The position numbers were made by a program, and so were the translations under genes. A stretch of DNA of 64,000 bases from UKL13-2 sp031414695 (GTDB taxonomy: Bacteria; Pseudomonadota; Gammaproteobacteria; Burkholderiales; Usitatibacteraceae). Positions 1 to 8,956 of the stretch are shown one piece after another; positions within the stretch are counted from its first letter, which is position 1; each line of letters starts with the position of its first letter. The notes under the pieces were generated by a model. It had not been told where the DNA came from and searched no databases. It saw only the letters and a list, made by a program, of their open reading frames with translations. The stretch spans positions 32,087 through 96,086 of the forward strand of contig JANNWG010000016.1 of the NCBI GenBank assembly GCA_031414695.1, in the 5' to 3' direction.

Positions 1-977
1 TTACGTCGAAATTGGCGTTTAGGCGGGTCACCCCATAGCCGAATGAGTCTACCGATCAAGTCGTTCATGTCGTGAGATGCACGGCTTTTAGCCGCTGTTG
101 CCGCAGTATTTTGGTTGTTAGCGGCTTTTAGTTTTTGCTGCAAACGTTCAACGAGCTTTGTAGGATCAACTAAACGTAGCACATTGCCTGCTGGGGGGCG
201 GTTGCCAAGTATCAATGGTTTAGGTGGCGCATCCGCATCAAAAGCAACGACAAACGCGCGCGTTTGGTCGACGCCTTCAACGGAAGTGCGGAACGCAACT
301 TGCCCTCGGTTTTGACGCAATAATTCTAATACCCGATCAACTTCCCGATGCATTAAGCGGTACGGATCGGCTAAAGACAGCATCAGCATTTCATAATAAA
401 TATCAGCGATACATGATTTAGTTTCAGCTTCAGCAATCTCCTTTGCAAAGCCTTGCTCTTCCGCATACAAATATAGTGCACTGGCTTCCTGCCAAATGCC
501 AACAGGCACAGGGTGATAAGTTTTATAGCTTTGCACCATCATTGCCAACTGGCTGGTCATGACGCGATAAATTGGTAGCAGTAACGCTTTTTTAGTGCCG
601 AAGGCAATCATCTTGCCGGTTTTTTCGAGCACCAACATTTTGTAGGCAAAGCTCGATTCGGACGATATTAAGTGCGCAAGATCAAAGGCTTCTTTTTGCT
701 TGGGTGGCAGCGGCAGTGAGGCAAATTCGTAGATGGCATCCAACTCATCGAGTAATACGTTAGTAATCGGGCGATATACCTCGACTAACGCTATACGTTC
801 TTCAGCGCTCAGTTTGCCGCGATTTAAGGATTCAATATTTGCAGCCACAATTTTTGCCGAATCCACTACCTTGGTCAGCGGTAAACCTTCAACCCATTGC
901 CGCGCTTTTTTGGGATTCGTTTCGATTTCTTTTGGTAATGGCCTTGTTGATACGGGCACAGATAAACTTAGTTGCAT
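1..977 (-). CDS. conserved protein, 3' end beyond window (possibly PilZ/c-di-GMP effector family)
   Basis: An open frame starts at ATG 977 and runs off the left edge without a stop, giving at least 325 codons. AGAGGG lies about 5 nt upstream of the ATG and supports this start. The visible part is largely helical: a stretch near residues 55-75 (GKLSAEERIALVEVYRPI) precedes a long helical domain, then an alpha/beta part, then a basic end. The N-terminal style (positions rich in 'LYRP', 'LPLPPKQ') recalls betaproteobacterial proteins that carry a C-terminal PilZ domain, but that domain would lie outside the window, so the assignment is a guess. No signal peptide or membrane segment is seen. The gene is divergent from the TlpA-like gene across about 118 bp. 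Confidence 0.6.
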   Translation of the reverse strand, partial: MQLSLSVPVSTRPLPKEIETNPKKARQWVEGLPLTKVVDSAKIVAANIESLNRGKLSAEERIALVEVYRPITNVLLDELDAIYEFASLPLPPKQKEAFDLAHLISSESSFAYKMLVLEKTGKMIAFGTKKALLLPIYRVMTSQLAMMVQSYKTYHPVPVGIWQEASALYLYAEEQGFAKEIAEAETKSCIADIYYEMLMLSLADPYRLMHREVDRVLELLRQNRGQVAFRTSVEGVDQTRAFVVAFDADAPPKPLILGNRPPAGNVLRLVDPTKLVERLQQKLKAANNQNTAATAAKSRASHDMNDLIGRLIRLWGDPPKRQFRR

Positions 978-1095
978 TCAACCCTCTTTGGTTGTGGCGC
1001 GTTGTAGTTAAGTCGATGCTTAGCTACGAACAAAGTAAAGCGTTAGATTTTTAATATTGCATAATTATCGTCCAAATATTTAACAGAGGCAAAAA

Positions 1096-1611
1096 ATGCT
1101 TGAAACTCAATTGGTGATGCAGCTTAATCGATTACGTATTTTCGTTCTTGTGTGCTGCTTGTTTGCGGCGCTTTCAGCGACAGCGTTTAGCGTGAAAGAT
1201 ACCGATGGTAAAACACATCAATTGACGGCGTTAAAAGGTAAGTGGGTGGTGATTAATTTTTGGGCGACATGGTGTGCGCCCTGTGTGAAGGAGATTCCCG
1301 ACATTGCCGCGTTTGCAACCGCAGAGGCCGCCAAGGGCGATAAAACTCGCGTGCTGGGCATTGCAATCGATTGGGATGAGACAGAAGATAAGGTTAAGGA
1401 TGCCGCCAAACTCAAACGCACAGCAAAACGTTTTGGCCATACTTATCCGCTGGTATTGAGCGACGCTGATACTGAAAAGGTATTTGGCAAGATTAAAGGC
1501 ATGCCGATGACCTTGGTCTATAACCCGGAAGGTAAGTTGGTCTACAATAAAACAGGTCTAGTCACTAAAGAACTACTCACCCGCGTGGTCAATGGTGAGG
1601 ATGTAAAGTAG
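1096..1611 (+). CDS. TlpA-family thiol:disulfide oxidoreductase (thioredoxin fold), exported
   Basis: This 171-residue protein has an N-terminal hydrophobic signal (about residues 12-30) followed by a thioredoxin-like domain. The redox motif WCAPC (Cys60, Cys63) sits in 'INFWATWCAPCVKEIP', as in TlpA/ResA proteins. The cis-proline region is 'KGMPMTLVYNPEGKLVY'. Family members act in the periplasm and reduce disulfides of specific partners, often apocytochromes or copper-site proteins. No cytochrome maturation gene is adjacent, so the substrate is unknown. AGAGG lies upstream of ATG 1096. A second in-frame ATG at 1117 would give a more typical signal-peptide length. The gene stands alone. Confidence 0.88.
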   Translation: MLETQLVMQLNRLRIFVLVCCLFAALSATAFSVKDTDGKTHQLTALKGKWVVINFWATWCAPCVKEIPDIAAFATAEAAKGDKTRVLGIAIDWDETEDKVKDAAKLKRTAKRFGHTYPLVLSDADTEKVFGKIKGMPMTLVYNPEGKLVYNKTGLVTKELLTRVVNGEDVK

Positions 1612-1745
1612 TGCATTCGCAACATTTATAAATGCTGCGCTGCACAAAATAACTGTTGCATTACAGGCACATAGCGGCATATTTCATACAGATTGGGTGA
1701 TTATTACGCGATAATCTGCAATCACAATAAGTTGTTAGCAACATA

Positions 1746-1775
1746 TTGATTTACCGTCTCACACTTCCCAATAAT
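1746..1775 (+). promoter_or_regulatory. possible sigma70 promoter of the esterase autotransporter gene
   Basis: A TTGATT hexamer (1746-1751) and an AATAAT hexamer (1770-1775) are separated by 18 bp and lie about 30 bp upstream of the start codon. The match is imperfect and rests only on reading the hexamers and spacing. Confidence 0.33.
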
Positions 1776-1803
1776 AATTTAACTATCTCGCGAGGAGTTC
1801 TAT

Positions 1804-3687
1804 ATGTCACATCAGTCAAAAAAGTCATTTGCTAAACGCATGCTGCCAGCAGTTGTTGCCGGTGTTCTTAGTGTAAGTGGCGCGGCCAATGCGGTCAGAT
1901 TTCAAGGTGTACATGTATTCGGTGATAGCTTGTCGGACGCTGGTTATTTCCGTCCCTTTTTATTGCAGATAGGTGTGCCTGCCGCAACTGCCGCCCAACT
2001 TGGTCGTTTCACAACAAACCCAGGTCCGGTTTGGTCGGAGCTAATCGCGCAGCAATATGGCGGCAATGCAAACCCCTCTAACGTGGCCGGTGGTGGCATC
2101 TTTGCCCAAGGTGGCGCGCGCGTGACCGCAACATCGACTTCTACCCCACCTGGCGGAGCGCAGCGACCAGTATCCACACAAATTACAGAATTTTTAGCCG
2201 CTAATGGTGGATCTGCGAACCCGAATGGTTTGTATGCGATTTGGGCGGGCGCGAATGATTTATTGCAAGCCGGAGCTGCGGGTGTCGGCTCGGCCAATGA
2301 GATAGCCGGACAAACCGCGCGTTTACGCGCAGCTGGCGCCAGACATATATTAGTTTTCGCTTTGCCAAATCTTGGTTTGACGCCTGCCGCGCAAGCAGGT
2401 GGTCCTGCGGCAGTGGCGCTGCAATCACAAGCTTCTGCGGGCTTTAACGTAACGCTATTTAACGCGTTAGCCGCTACTGGGCAGCGCGTTATCCCAGTGG
2501 ATGTATCTACGATGCTGAACGAAGTCGCGGCGAATGCGAGTGCGTTTGGTTTTACTAACATTAATACGCCATCATGCGGCCCGTTTCCCCCATTCGCGCC
2601 AGCAGGCGTTAATTCACAATTTTGTTTAGGGTCCACCTTGGTGCCAGGTGCAACGCCGACCAATTATTTATTTGCGGATGGTATTCATCCATCAGCGGGC
2701 GCGCACGCCGTCGTTGCTGATTTAGTGAAATCCCTCATTGATGGTCCGAATGCTTACTCCACCATGGTTGAAGTCCCGCTTGCCTCACGTGCCGCGCACA
2801 TTCGCACACTTGACGCTGGTTTGCAGCAAGGTGCAACATCTGCTGTTGGTAAAGTTAGCGTATTCGCGGCTTACGATGGTGCCAAGTTTGACATTTCAGC
2901 TGCCAATAACAACCCAAAAACAAATAGCAAAAATCGCGCCGCCACGGTTGGTGTGACGATGCGTGTTTCTGAGGCCGTCACGGTCGGTGTTGCCGTCGGC
3001 AAAAACACCAACGATGTCACCATGGGCAGCTTGGGTCAGTATGAATTAGATGAGACCGCGTTTTCACTTTTTGCTTCGGCTAAGGTTGGTGGCTTTTATG
3101 GTAACGCCACGTTCAGCAATGCCGATTTGAAATTTAACGGCATTCGCCGCAATGTGCGTCTAGGCATTACTAATCGCGTCAACAATGCGTCAACAAATGG
3201 CTCCAACACATCCGGTAGCGTGATGGCGGGCTACGATTTCCAATTTGGTGGCGTCGCGGTTGGCCCATTTTTGGGAATGACAAGTCAAAGCGTTACCGTC
3301 GGTGGCTTCCAAGAAAATGCGAGTGCAGCAGTCGCACTTTCGACTGACCTGCGTCTTTCTGAGCAAAGCCGCACATCGCGTGTGACTAGCGTCGGGATAC
3401 GTGCCAGTGCCACCATCGGTAATTTCACACCGTATGCGCGCGTTTCGTTTGATAGTGATGGCAATAACAACGAGCGCTTCATTACCGCCTCGCCCGTGTC
3501 CATCGCGCAAAATATCAGATACGATATGCCAGCCTATCGCGGTGATGGCAAATGGGTAACAGGCGTTATTGGTATACGCGGTAACATCACGCCACAAATT
3601 GGTTTGGGCTTAAGCTATTCAGCTGTAAGCAGCAAAGAAGGCGTGAAGCAAGACGGTGTAACGGCTAATGTTAATTTCGCGTTTTAA
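1804..3687 (+). CDS. GDSL/SGNH esterase autotransporter (EstA-like)
   Basis: This 627-residue outer-membrane protein has a signal peptide (residues 1-30, ending AANA), an SGNH-hydrolase passenger and a C-terminal beta-barrel. The nucleophile block is 'VFGDSLSDAG' (Ser42). Block III is 'WAGANDLL', and the Asp-x-x-His block is 'FADGIHPSAGAH'. The last ~270 residues are a type V autotransporter barrel with alternating hydrophobic strands ending in a terminal Phe (NVNFAF), the usual outer-membrane insertion signature. Family members are surface-anchored esterases that cleave short-chain lipid esters and influence motility or rhamnolipid production in Pseudomonas. The GAGGAG ribosome-binding site is strong. 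The gene is monocistronic, with a terminator just downstream. Confidence 0.93.
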   Translation: MSHQSKKSFAKRMLPAVVAGVLSVSGAANAVRFQGVHVFGDSLSDAGYFRPFLLQIGVPAATAAQLGRFTTNPGPVWSELIAQQYGGNANPSNVAGGGIFAQGGARVTATSTSTPPGGAQRPVSTQITEFLAANGGSANPNGLYAIWAGANDLLQAGAAGVGSANEIAGQTARLRAAGARHILVFALPNLGLTPAAQAGGPAAVALQSQASAGFNVTLFNALAATGQRVIPVDVSTMLNEVAANASAFGFTNINTPSCGPFPPFAPAGVNSQFCLGSTLVPGATPTNYLFADGIHPSAGAHAVVADLVKSLIDGPNAYSTMVEVPLASRAAHIRTLDAGLQQGATSAVGKVSVFAAYDGAKFDISAANNNPKTNSKNRAATVGVTMRVSEAVTVGVAVGKNTNDVTMGSLGQYELDETAFSLFASAKVGGFYGNATFSNADLKFNGIRRNVRLGITNRVNNASTNGSNTSGSVMAGYDFQFGGVAVGPFLGMTSQSVTVGGFQENASAAVALSTDLRLSEQSRTSRVTSVGIRASATIGNFTPYARVSFDSDGNNNERFITASPVSIAQNIRYDMPAYRGDGKWVTGVIGIRGNITPQIGLGLSYSAVSSKEGVKQDGVTANVNFAF

Positions 3688-3710
3688 TTATTAAGTCTGT
3701 CTGTTAAATA

Positions 3711-3741
3711 AAAACCGCTGGCGCGTCCAGCGGTTTTTTTT
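3711..3741 (+). terminator. rho-independent terminator after the esterase gene
   Basis: The stem ACCGCTGG/CCAGCGGT has a 5-nt loop (CGCGT) and is followed by a run of T, 24 bp after the esterase stop. The A-tract on the left could also give some function on the other strand. Confidence 0.9.
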
Positions 3742-3759
3742 GAGCGTTAAACTAGCAAC

Positions 3760-4062
3760 ATGAAACGCGTCTATACCGCTCCTAATTTGCCCGATGCACA
3801 TTTGCTCCGCGACCTGTTGCGTCAAGCGGGTATCGCTGCACATGTGTTTAACGAAAATGCCGCGTCCCTTGTTGGCTTTATGCCAGTGGCTTCGAGTCAA
3901 CCGCAAGTCTGGATCGCGCAACGACATCAAGAATCCCACGCCAAAGACATCATTGCCGATTATCAAAATCGTGCAGCTACAGGTTCGTCGTGGCAATGCA
4001 GTGCATGCGGGGAGATGAATCCAGGCGAATTTGAAATCTGTTGGCAATGCGGTAAAAGCTGA
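3760..4062 (+). CDS. DUF2007 protein with C-terminal zinc ribbon
   Basis: This 100-residue cytoplasmic protein has an N-terminal DUF2007-type domain (residues 1-70). 'MKRVYTAPNLPDAHLLRDLL' is the family's typical opening, and it has a ferredoxin-like ACT/PII-style fold with proposed signalling roles. The C-terminus is a four-cysteine knuckle, CSAC-x(10)-CWQC, resembling RanBP2-type or zinc-ribbon modules. The biochemical role is unknown. It begins right after the esterase terminator, so it is probably transcribed separately. No strong Shine-Dalgarno sequence is seen. Confidence 0.8.
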   Translation: MKRVYTAPNLPDAHLLRDLLRQAGIAAHVFNENAASLVGFMPVASSQPQVWIAQRHQESHAKDIIADYQNRAATGSSWQCSACGEMNPGEFEICWQCGKS

Positions 4063-4130
4063 AAGTCGTTGTTGGGCGGGCGGCTTGCGGCAAAATTGGC
4101 TGAAAATGCCCGCTGATAAACGACTTTCAG
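4059..4130. repeat. copy A of the ~65-bp palindromic repeat family (R6)
   Basis: The ends are inverted repeats: CTGAAAGTCGTT on the left pairs with AACGACTTTCAG on the right, with GGCGGGC/GCCCGC inside. It lies between convergent genes, where it could act as a bidirectional terminator. Related copies are at 25281, 29497, 36354, 48590, 52877, 55010, 61461 and 63650. Confidence 0.75.
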
Positions 4131-4144
4131 TAATGATTTTTTTG

Positions 4145-6676
4145 TTACGCGGCTGCGCGTTGGCTCTTCAACATTGAGGTAATTTCTGCCACCGTAAGCG
4201 GTTTGGCGAACAAATACCCTTGGAAGGTATCGCAATTGTTGGCGCGTAGAAATTCGAGCTGCGCCATTTCTTCTACGCCTTCGGCAACCACGTTTAACTG
4301 CAGACGCTTACCCATTGCGATGATGGCTTCTGTTATCGAGCAGCTATTGGCATCGTGCGGTATCTGCGATATGAAGCTACGATCAATCTTGAGCGTTTGT
4401 GCGGGCAAGCGTTTTAATTGCCCGAGCGACGAATAACCCACACCAAAATCATCAATCGAAATGGTCGCACCCAAGCGGCGTAGCTCGCTTAATATTTCGA
4501 TAGATTGTTCGAGATTACGCATTGCCATCGTTTCGGTAATTTCTAGATCAATGCGAGTGGCAGAAACACCCGTCTCCAGCAATGCTGATTTCATCGATGG
4601 CAATAACTTGCGTGAGATAAATTGTCGTGGCGACAAATTGATCGACACGGTAAGGTCGCTATACCCTTCAGCGTCCCAAATTTTAATTTGCTGGCAGGCC
4701 GTGCGAAATACCCACTCACCTAACGGCACAATGAGTCCTAGCTCCTCGGCGATAGAAATAAAATCTTTCGGGAATATTTCGCCATGCTGCGGGTCATTCC
4801 ATCGCAGTAATGCCTCAAGGCCGACTATCTTGCCGGTTCGCACATCGACCTGCGGCTGATAGCGCAAATAAAATTCATTTCGTTCAATGCCACGCCGCAA
4901 GCGCGACTCAACTTCAAGCCGTTTTGAAAGCAAGAAATTCAAATCAGAAGTGAAGAACCGCGCGGTGTTACGGCCTGCATCCTTCGCTTGATACATGGCG
5001 GAATCAGCGTGTTTTAAGAGATGCTGCACATCGGTCGCGTCATTTGGATAGTGCGATATGCCGATAGAAGCGGTTACGGTCAGCTCGTGACCAGAAACTT
5101 CAATTGGCCTAGCTAACTCAATCAAAATTTTATTTGCCACGATTTGTGCGGATTCGGGTTTTTCTAAATCAGGCAAGACAATCACGAATTCATCGCCACC
5201 TTCACGTGACACCGTATCGCCCTCGCGGACGACCTTGGCGAGCCTCTTAGCGATGTCGCGCAATACGTAATCGCCTGTATCGTGACCAAGCGTGTCATTA
5301 ATAAGTTTGAAGCGATCAAGATCGATAAACAACAAACCAACATGATGCTGCTGGCGGCGTGCCGCTAAAATCGCTTGATTTAGACGATCCTGCATTAGTC
5401 GTCGATTTGGTAAGCCTGTTAGCGCGTCATGATGCGCCATGTAGTGGATGGTGCGTTCGGTATTGAGGCGCTCAGTAACATCCTGTACGAGGGAAGCAAC
5501 ACCGATCACTTTATTGTTGTCGTCTACAAGCGGGGTGTTGTACCACTCTGTATTGATTTCCTCGCCACGCTTTGTTTTATTTGTTATTGAGACGCGGGTT
5601 GAGTGTCTGGTCTGCATCAGTTCCATCCACATACTAGCGAGCCGTTCGCTATCTTGCGTGCCACTAACCAACATATAGCCAGATTCACCTATGGCATCTG
5701 CAGCCATATGCCCAAAGATGGCTTCTGCGGCGGGGTTCCACGTGGCGACGCGAAATTCCATATCCCACTCGACGACACCCAGCGGTGTGCGTTCAAGATG
5801 CAGCTTGAGACGTTGTAGTGCTAAGAGTTCAGAGCGTTCGGCTTTGCGACGATCAAGTGCCTCTGCCTCTAGCGCTTTATTGGCCATTTCGACGCGCGTT
5901 TTTTCTTCTTCTAGGCGCATTGCGATCAGCACATTATCAAATCGTGCGGTTAGCGAATCGAGTAATGCCTTGTGGACTTTGCTATGAACGATAACGAGCA
6001 AGGCCGTCAGTATGGCAATTGACGCACCCAACATGGAGCCTGCGCCGTCGCCAAAGCCAAACGTCATTACACCCATAGGTAATAACGACACGAGTGCAAC
6101 AATAGTGAAAAGTGATTTGTGTGAGGCTAAATAAACCACTGCAAATGTGGTTAAAAGTGCAATTAACATCATTACGGATAATTGCGTAGGCCCCGACTTT
6201 GGGAGTAACGTCGAACCCATAATGCCCCACAATATTGCCATCAGTACCGTGCCGATAACGAAACGGTTGTCCCAAATTGGCAAGCGCTCGGTGACGGGAT
6301 TCGCGCGAATGAATAATTTGTAGAGTCCATATCGACCTACCATTACAGCGATGGCTGCCATAAACCAGATGAACAATTCAGGCCGAATATTTAACTCATT
6401 CCAAAGTATTGCACCCAATAAAAACGTGACCATGAACTCGGCCAAGTAGCCCGCTAGTGAAAACCGATACAACAAGCGAATTTGCTCCGCGTATATGTGC
6501 TGCGCAACAAAAGCGCGATCATTCGGGGTGGCGGGGGCAGTGAGCGATAAACCCGGTGTGTCTAGGGACGAAGATGTGATCGAATCATCGTTTGCTGCGC
6601 GATTTTTACTGTGCGTATTCAAATGCTCACCCTCAGTTGAACTGCATTGCATCTTACTCATGTGTGAGCGATGCAT
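4145..6676 (-). CDS. membrane PAS-GGDEF-EAL protein (c-di-GMP synthase/phosphodiesterase)
   Basis: This 843-residue protein is a candidate bifunctional c-di-GMP enzyme. About six hydrophobic segments lie around residues 70-230, followed by a helical linker, a PAS domain (about 290-400), GGDEF (about 410-580) and EAL (about 590-840). The synthase motif GGDEF is intact near residue 491. RxxD lies five residues before it (REGD-TVSRE-GGDEF), so the product-inhibition I-site is present. The EAL domain keeps EALLRW, NLSPRQF, ETE and DDFGVGYSS, so hydrolysis is also plausible. There are several possible starts. A TTG at 6622 is preceded by GAGGGTGAG and may be the real one, whereas ATG 6676 has no clear ribosome site. 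Confidence 0.92.
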   Translation of the reverse strand: MHRSHMSKMQCSSTEGEHLNTHSKNRAANDDSITSSSLDTPGLSLTAPATPNDRAFVAQHIYAEQIRLLYRFSLAGYLAEFMVTFLLGAILWNELNIRPELFIWFMAAIAVMVGRYGLYKLFIRANPVTERLPIWDNRFVIGTVLMAILWGIMGSTLLPKSGPTQLSVMMLIALLTTFAVVYLASHKSLFTIVALVSLLPMGVMTFGFGDGAGSMLGASIAILTALLVIVHSKVHKALLDSLTARFDNVLIAMRLEEEKTRVEMANKALEAEALDRRKAERSELLALQRLKLHLERTPLGVVEWDMEFRVATWNPAAEAIFGHMAADAIGESGYMLVSGTQDSERLASMWMELMQTRHSTRVSITNKTKRGEEINTEWYNTPLVDDNNKVIGVASLVQDVTERLNTERTIHYMAHHDALTGLPNRRLMQDRLNQAILAARRQQHHVGLLFIDLDRFKLINDTLGHDTGDYVLRDIAKRLAKVVREGDTVSREGGDEFVIVLPDLEKPESAQIVANKILIELARPIEVSGHELTVTASIGISHYPNDATDVQHLLKHADSAMYQAKDAGRNTARFFTSDLNFLLSKRLEVESRLRRGIERNEFYLRYQPQVDVRTGKIVGLEALLRWNDPQHGEIFPKDFISIAEELGLIVPLGEWVFRTACQQIKIWDAEGYSDLTVSINLSPRQFISRKLLPSMKSALLETGVSATRIDLEITETMAMRNLEQSIEILSELRRLGATISIDDFGVGYSSLGQLKRLPAQTLKIDRSFISQIPHDANSCSITEAIIAMGKRLQLNVVAEGVEEMAQLEFLRANNCDTFQGYLFAKPLTVAEITSMLKSQRAAA

Positions 6677-7113
6677 TTATAGTGTTTTGGTCTATTGTGT
6701 TTACGACTTATATATTGGTAATGACAAATTTTCAAATAAAAAACTATTTCACAAGGTTATAAAATACGTTGTAAACAGCGCGTATGTTCTTGTTATATAA
6801 GCAAACTACCTAAATTTTAAGTTCCTATAGTAGAGGTTAGTAGGGTTCGAGCAGCGCGTCAAGCTTACCCGTCAACAAACTGGGTTTTGTGACGTGATTA
6901 GGGTACAACTAGTCGTTTTCCTTGCTTTTTGAACACTTTTCTTCGTTTAGGCGTGTTAGTAGCACTACACATCTTGTTAGCCTTCCACCAGCTATTAGCC
7001 ACCGCAACAGCAAAAAGGATGTTGCCCTTTGCATCTGTATCAAGCTTGGTTTTAATACAATTCGCACTAGTAATACAGGTAGCACATGCCAACATTGTCG
7101 TTAAAATGCATAT
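6677..7113. other. AT-rich intergenic region between divergent c-di-GMP gene and mutL
   Basis: These 437 bp should hold the promoters of both flanking genes, but I see no convincing hexamer pair. A 65-codon frame on the minus strand (7095-6898) begins with a cysteine-rich hydrophobic stretch (MLACATCITSANC) and ends in a basic tail. It lacks a ribosome-binding site and recognisable relatives, so I do not call it a gene. No hairpin terminator or RNA gene is evident. Confidence 0.5.
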
Positions 7114-8934
7114 ATGCGTGTGCCCATTCTTGCTCTACCTGAATTACTCATAAACCAAATCGCTGCAGGCGAAGTGGTCGAACGCCCTGCATCTGCGTTA
7201 AAAGAGTTGCTCGAAAATAGTATTGATGCGGGTGCCTCTGACATTCGCATTGAGCTTATTGAGGGCGGCATTAAGCGTATTCGCGTGGCAGACAATGGTG
7301 GTGGGATGCCCGCTGCTGAATTAGTGCTCGCCGTAAAACGTCATGCGACCTCAAAAATCCGCGATTTGAATGATCTTGAACGTGTCGCAACGATGGGTTT
7401 TCGCGGTGAGGCGTTGGCGAGTTTGGGTGCGATTTCGCGGCTTACGGTAGCCTCGCGCGTTGTTGAGGCGCCACACGCGTTTCGCTTGCAGGTACTGGGT
7501 GGTGATATTGGCGAAACAGAGCCGACGGCATTAGCCGTGGGTACTGTTATTGATGCGGAGGATTTATTTTTTAATACGCCCGCGCGGCGTAAATTTCTTA
7601 AAACTGAAGGCACTGAATTCGGGCATTGTGAAGATGCCGCGATACGGGTCGCGATTTCTTATCCTGCTGTAGCCATCTCGCTCACACATAACGGTCGGCA
7701 AATGTGGGCACATGCGCCGCAAAGCCATGAAGCACGCGCGATGGCAATACTGGGTGACGAATTTGCGGGATCATCTTTGCAGATTAACGAATCACACACC
7801 GCGTTTTCATTAAATGGTTTTATTGCCTTGCCACGTTATTCACGCGCGGGGCGTGATCAACAATTTACGTTTGTAAATGGCCGTTTTGTGCGCGATAAAT
7901 TATTGCAGCACGCCATTCGTGCGAGCTATGCTGATGTGCTGCATCACGGCCGTCAGCCTGCGTTTTTGTTGTTTGTCACGATGGACCCTGCGTTAGTGGA
8001 TGTCAATGTACATCCGGCCAAAGCGGAAGTGCGTTTTCGCGATTCGCGTGCGGTGCATCAATTTGTGTTTCACGCCCTGAATAAAGCACTATCCGCATCG
8101 AGTGCGGAAATATCCACGCCAATGGCGGATCCGTCGCAATTTGTCTCGGCCAATATGCCTTCATCTGCCACACGTGATTGGCCGCGAGCGGTGCAAGGGC
8201 AAATGGCAGTTGGTTCAGAATATGTGGCCGTATCTTTTCCGCAGTACGTTGCCAATGAGCCTAATCAAATCGCCAATCGGTTTTACGACGTCATGCGTGG
8301 CGAGATGGCCAATATGCCAGCCGCCATTGCAATGCGCGATGACACCGTTGCGCCGCCGCTAGGCTTTGCGCTGGGTCAGTTACATGGCATCTACATCCTC
8401 GCGCAAAATCAACAAGGCTTGGTTGTCGTCGATATGCACGCGGCGCACGAGCGTATCTTGTATGAAAAATTCAAGCTCGCGGCAACCTTGCACGAGACTG
8501 CTAGTCAGCCTTTGCTTGCGCCGATTGCGTTTGCGATTGCACCGCGCGAACGCGAGCTACTTGATGACAATCGTGCACTTTTTTTAGAGCTTGGATTTGA
8601 TTTTGCTGAATTAAGCCCGAATGAAATCGCCATACGCGCAGTGCCAGCACTGCTAGAGCGCCGTGAGCCGCATGATTTACTTCGCGAGATGTTGGATGAT
8701 CTTAGCCTGCACGGCGCATCGCGCGCGGTTGAAGAACGGCGCGACGAAATACTTTCCACCATGGCCTGCCACGCTGCAGTGCGCGCTAATCGTACGCTCA
8801 CACTGCCTGAAATGAATGCGCTACTGCGGCAGATGGAAGAGACTGAGCGCAGCGGACAATGTAATCATGGCCGCCCGACTTGGTATCAATTTGCCATGAG
8901 CGATTTAGATAGATTGTTTATGCGCGGTCGGTAA
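7114..8934 (+). CDS. mutL: DNA mismatch repair protein MutL
   Basis: MutL links mismatch recognition by MutS to strand incision. The N-terminal GHKL ATPase shows 'NQIAAGEVVERPASALKELL', 'DAGA' and 'GFRGEAL' within the first ~110 residues. A variable linker (about 330-410) leads to the C-terminal dimerisation/nuclease domain. That domain contains DMHAAHERILYE, which fits the DxHA(x)2E(x)4E metal-binding nuclease motif, together with ACHAAV and CNHGRP. It is therefore probably an endonuclease-type MutL, as in bacteria lacking MutH. At 606 residues it has the usual length. It lies 22 bp upstream of miaA, an arrangement also found in enterobacteria. No Shine-Dalgarno sequence is seen before ATG 7114. 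Confidence 0.97.
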   Translation: MRVPILALPELLINQIAAGEVVERPASALKELLENSIDAGASDIRIELIEGGIKRIRVADNGGGMPAAELVLAVKRHATSKIRDLNDLERVATMGFRGEALASLGAISRLTVASRVVEAPHAFRLQVLGGDIGETEPTALAVGTVIDAEDLFFNTPARRKFLKTEGTEFGHCEDAAIRVAISYPAVAISLTHNGRQMWAHAPQSHEARAMAILGDEFAGSSLQINESHTAFSLNGFIALPRYSRAGRDQQFTFVNGRFVRDKLLQHAIRASYADVLHHGRQPAFLLFVTMDPALVDVNVHPAKAEVRFRDSRAVHQFVFHALNKALSASSAEISTPMADPSQFVSANMPSSATRDWPRAVQGQMAVGSEYVAVSFPQYVANEPNQIANRFYDVMRGEMANMPAAIAMRDDTVAPPLGFALGQLHGIYILAQNQQGLVVVDMHAAHERILYEKFKLAATLHETASQPLLAPIAFAIAPRERELLDDNRALFLELGFDFAELSPNEIAIRAVPALLERREPHDLLREMLDDLSLHGASRAVEERRDEILSTMACHAAVRANRTLTLPEMNALLRQMEETERSGQCNHGRPTWYQFAMSDLDRLFMRGR

Positions 8935-8956
8935 AAGCCGTCGCCATAATTTTTTA

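Noticed and set aside
1944..2663. 239-codon frame antisense to the esterase gene
   Set aside because: It lies opposite a clear SGNH domain, has a Pro/Ala/Thr-rich composition created by the codons of the sense gene, and has no domain or ribosome site.
6898..7095. 65-codon minus-strand frame with a Cys-rich hydrophobic start and a basic C-terminus
   Set aside because: It has no ribosome-binding site, the hydrophobic part begins at residue 1 without a basic n-region, and it resembles no family I know. Left as an open possibility in the intergenic entry.
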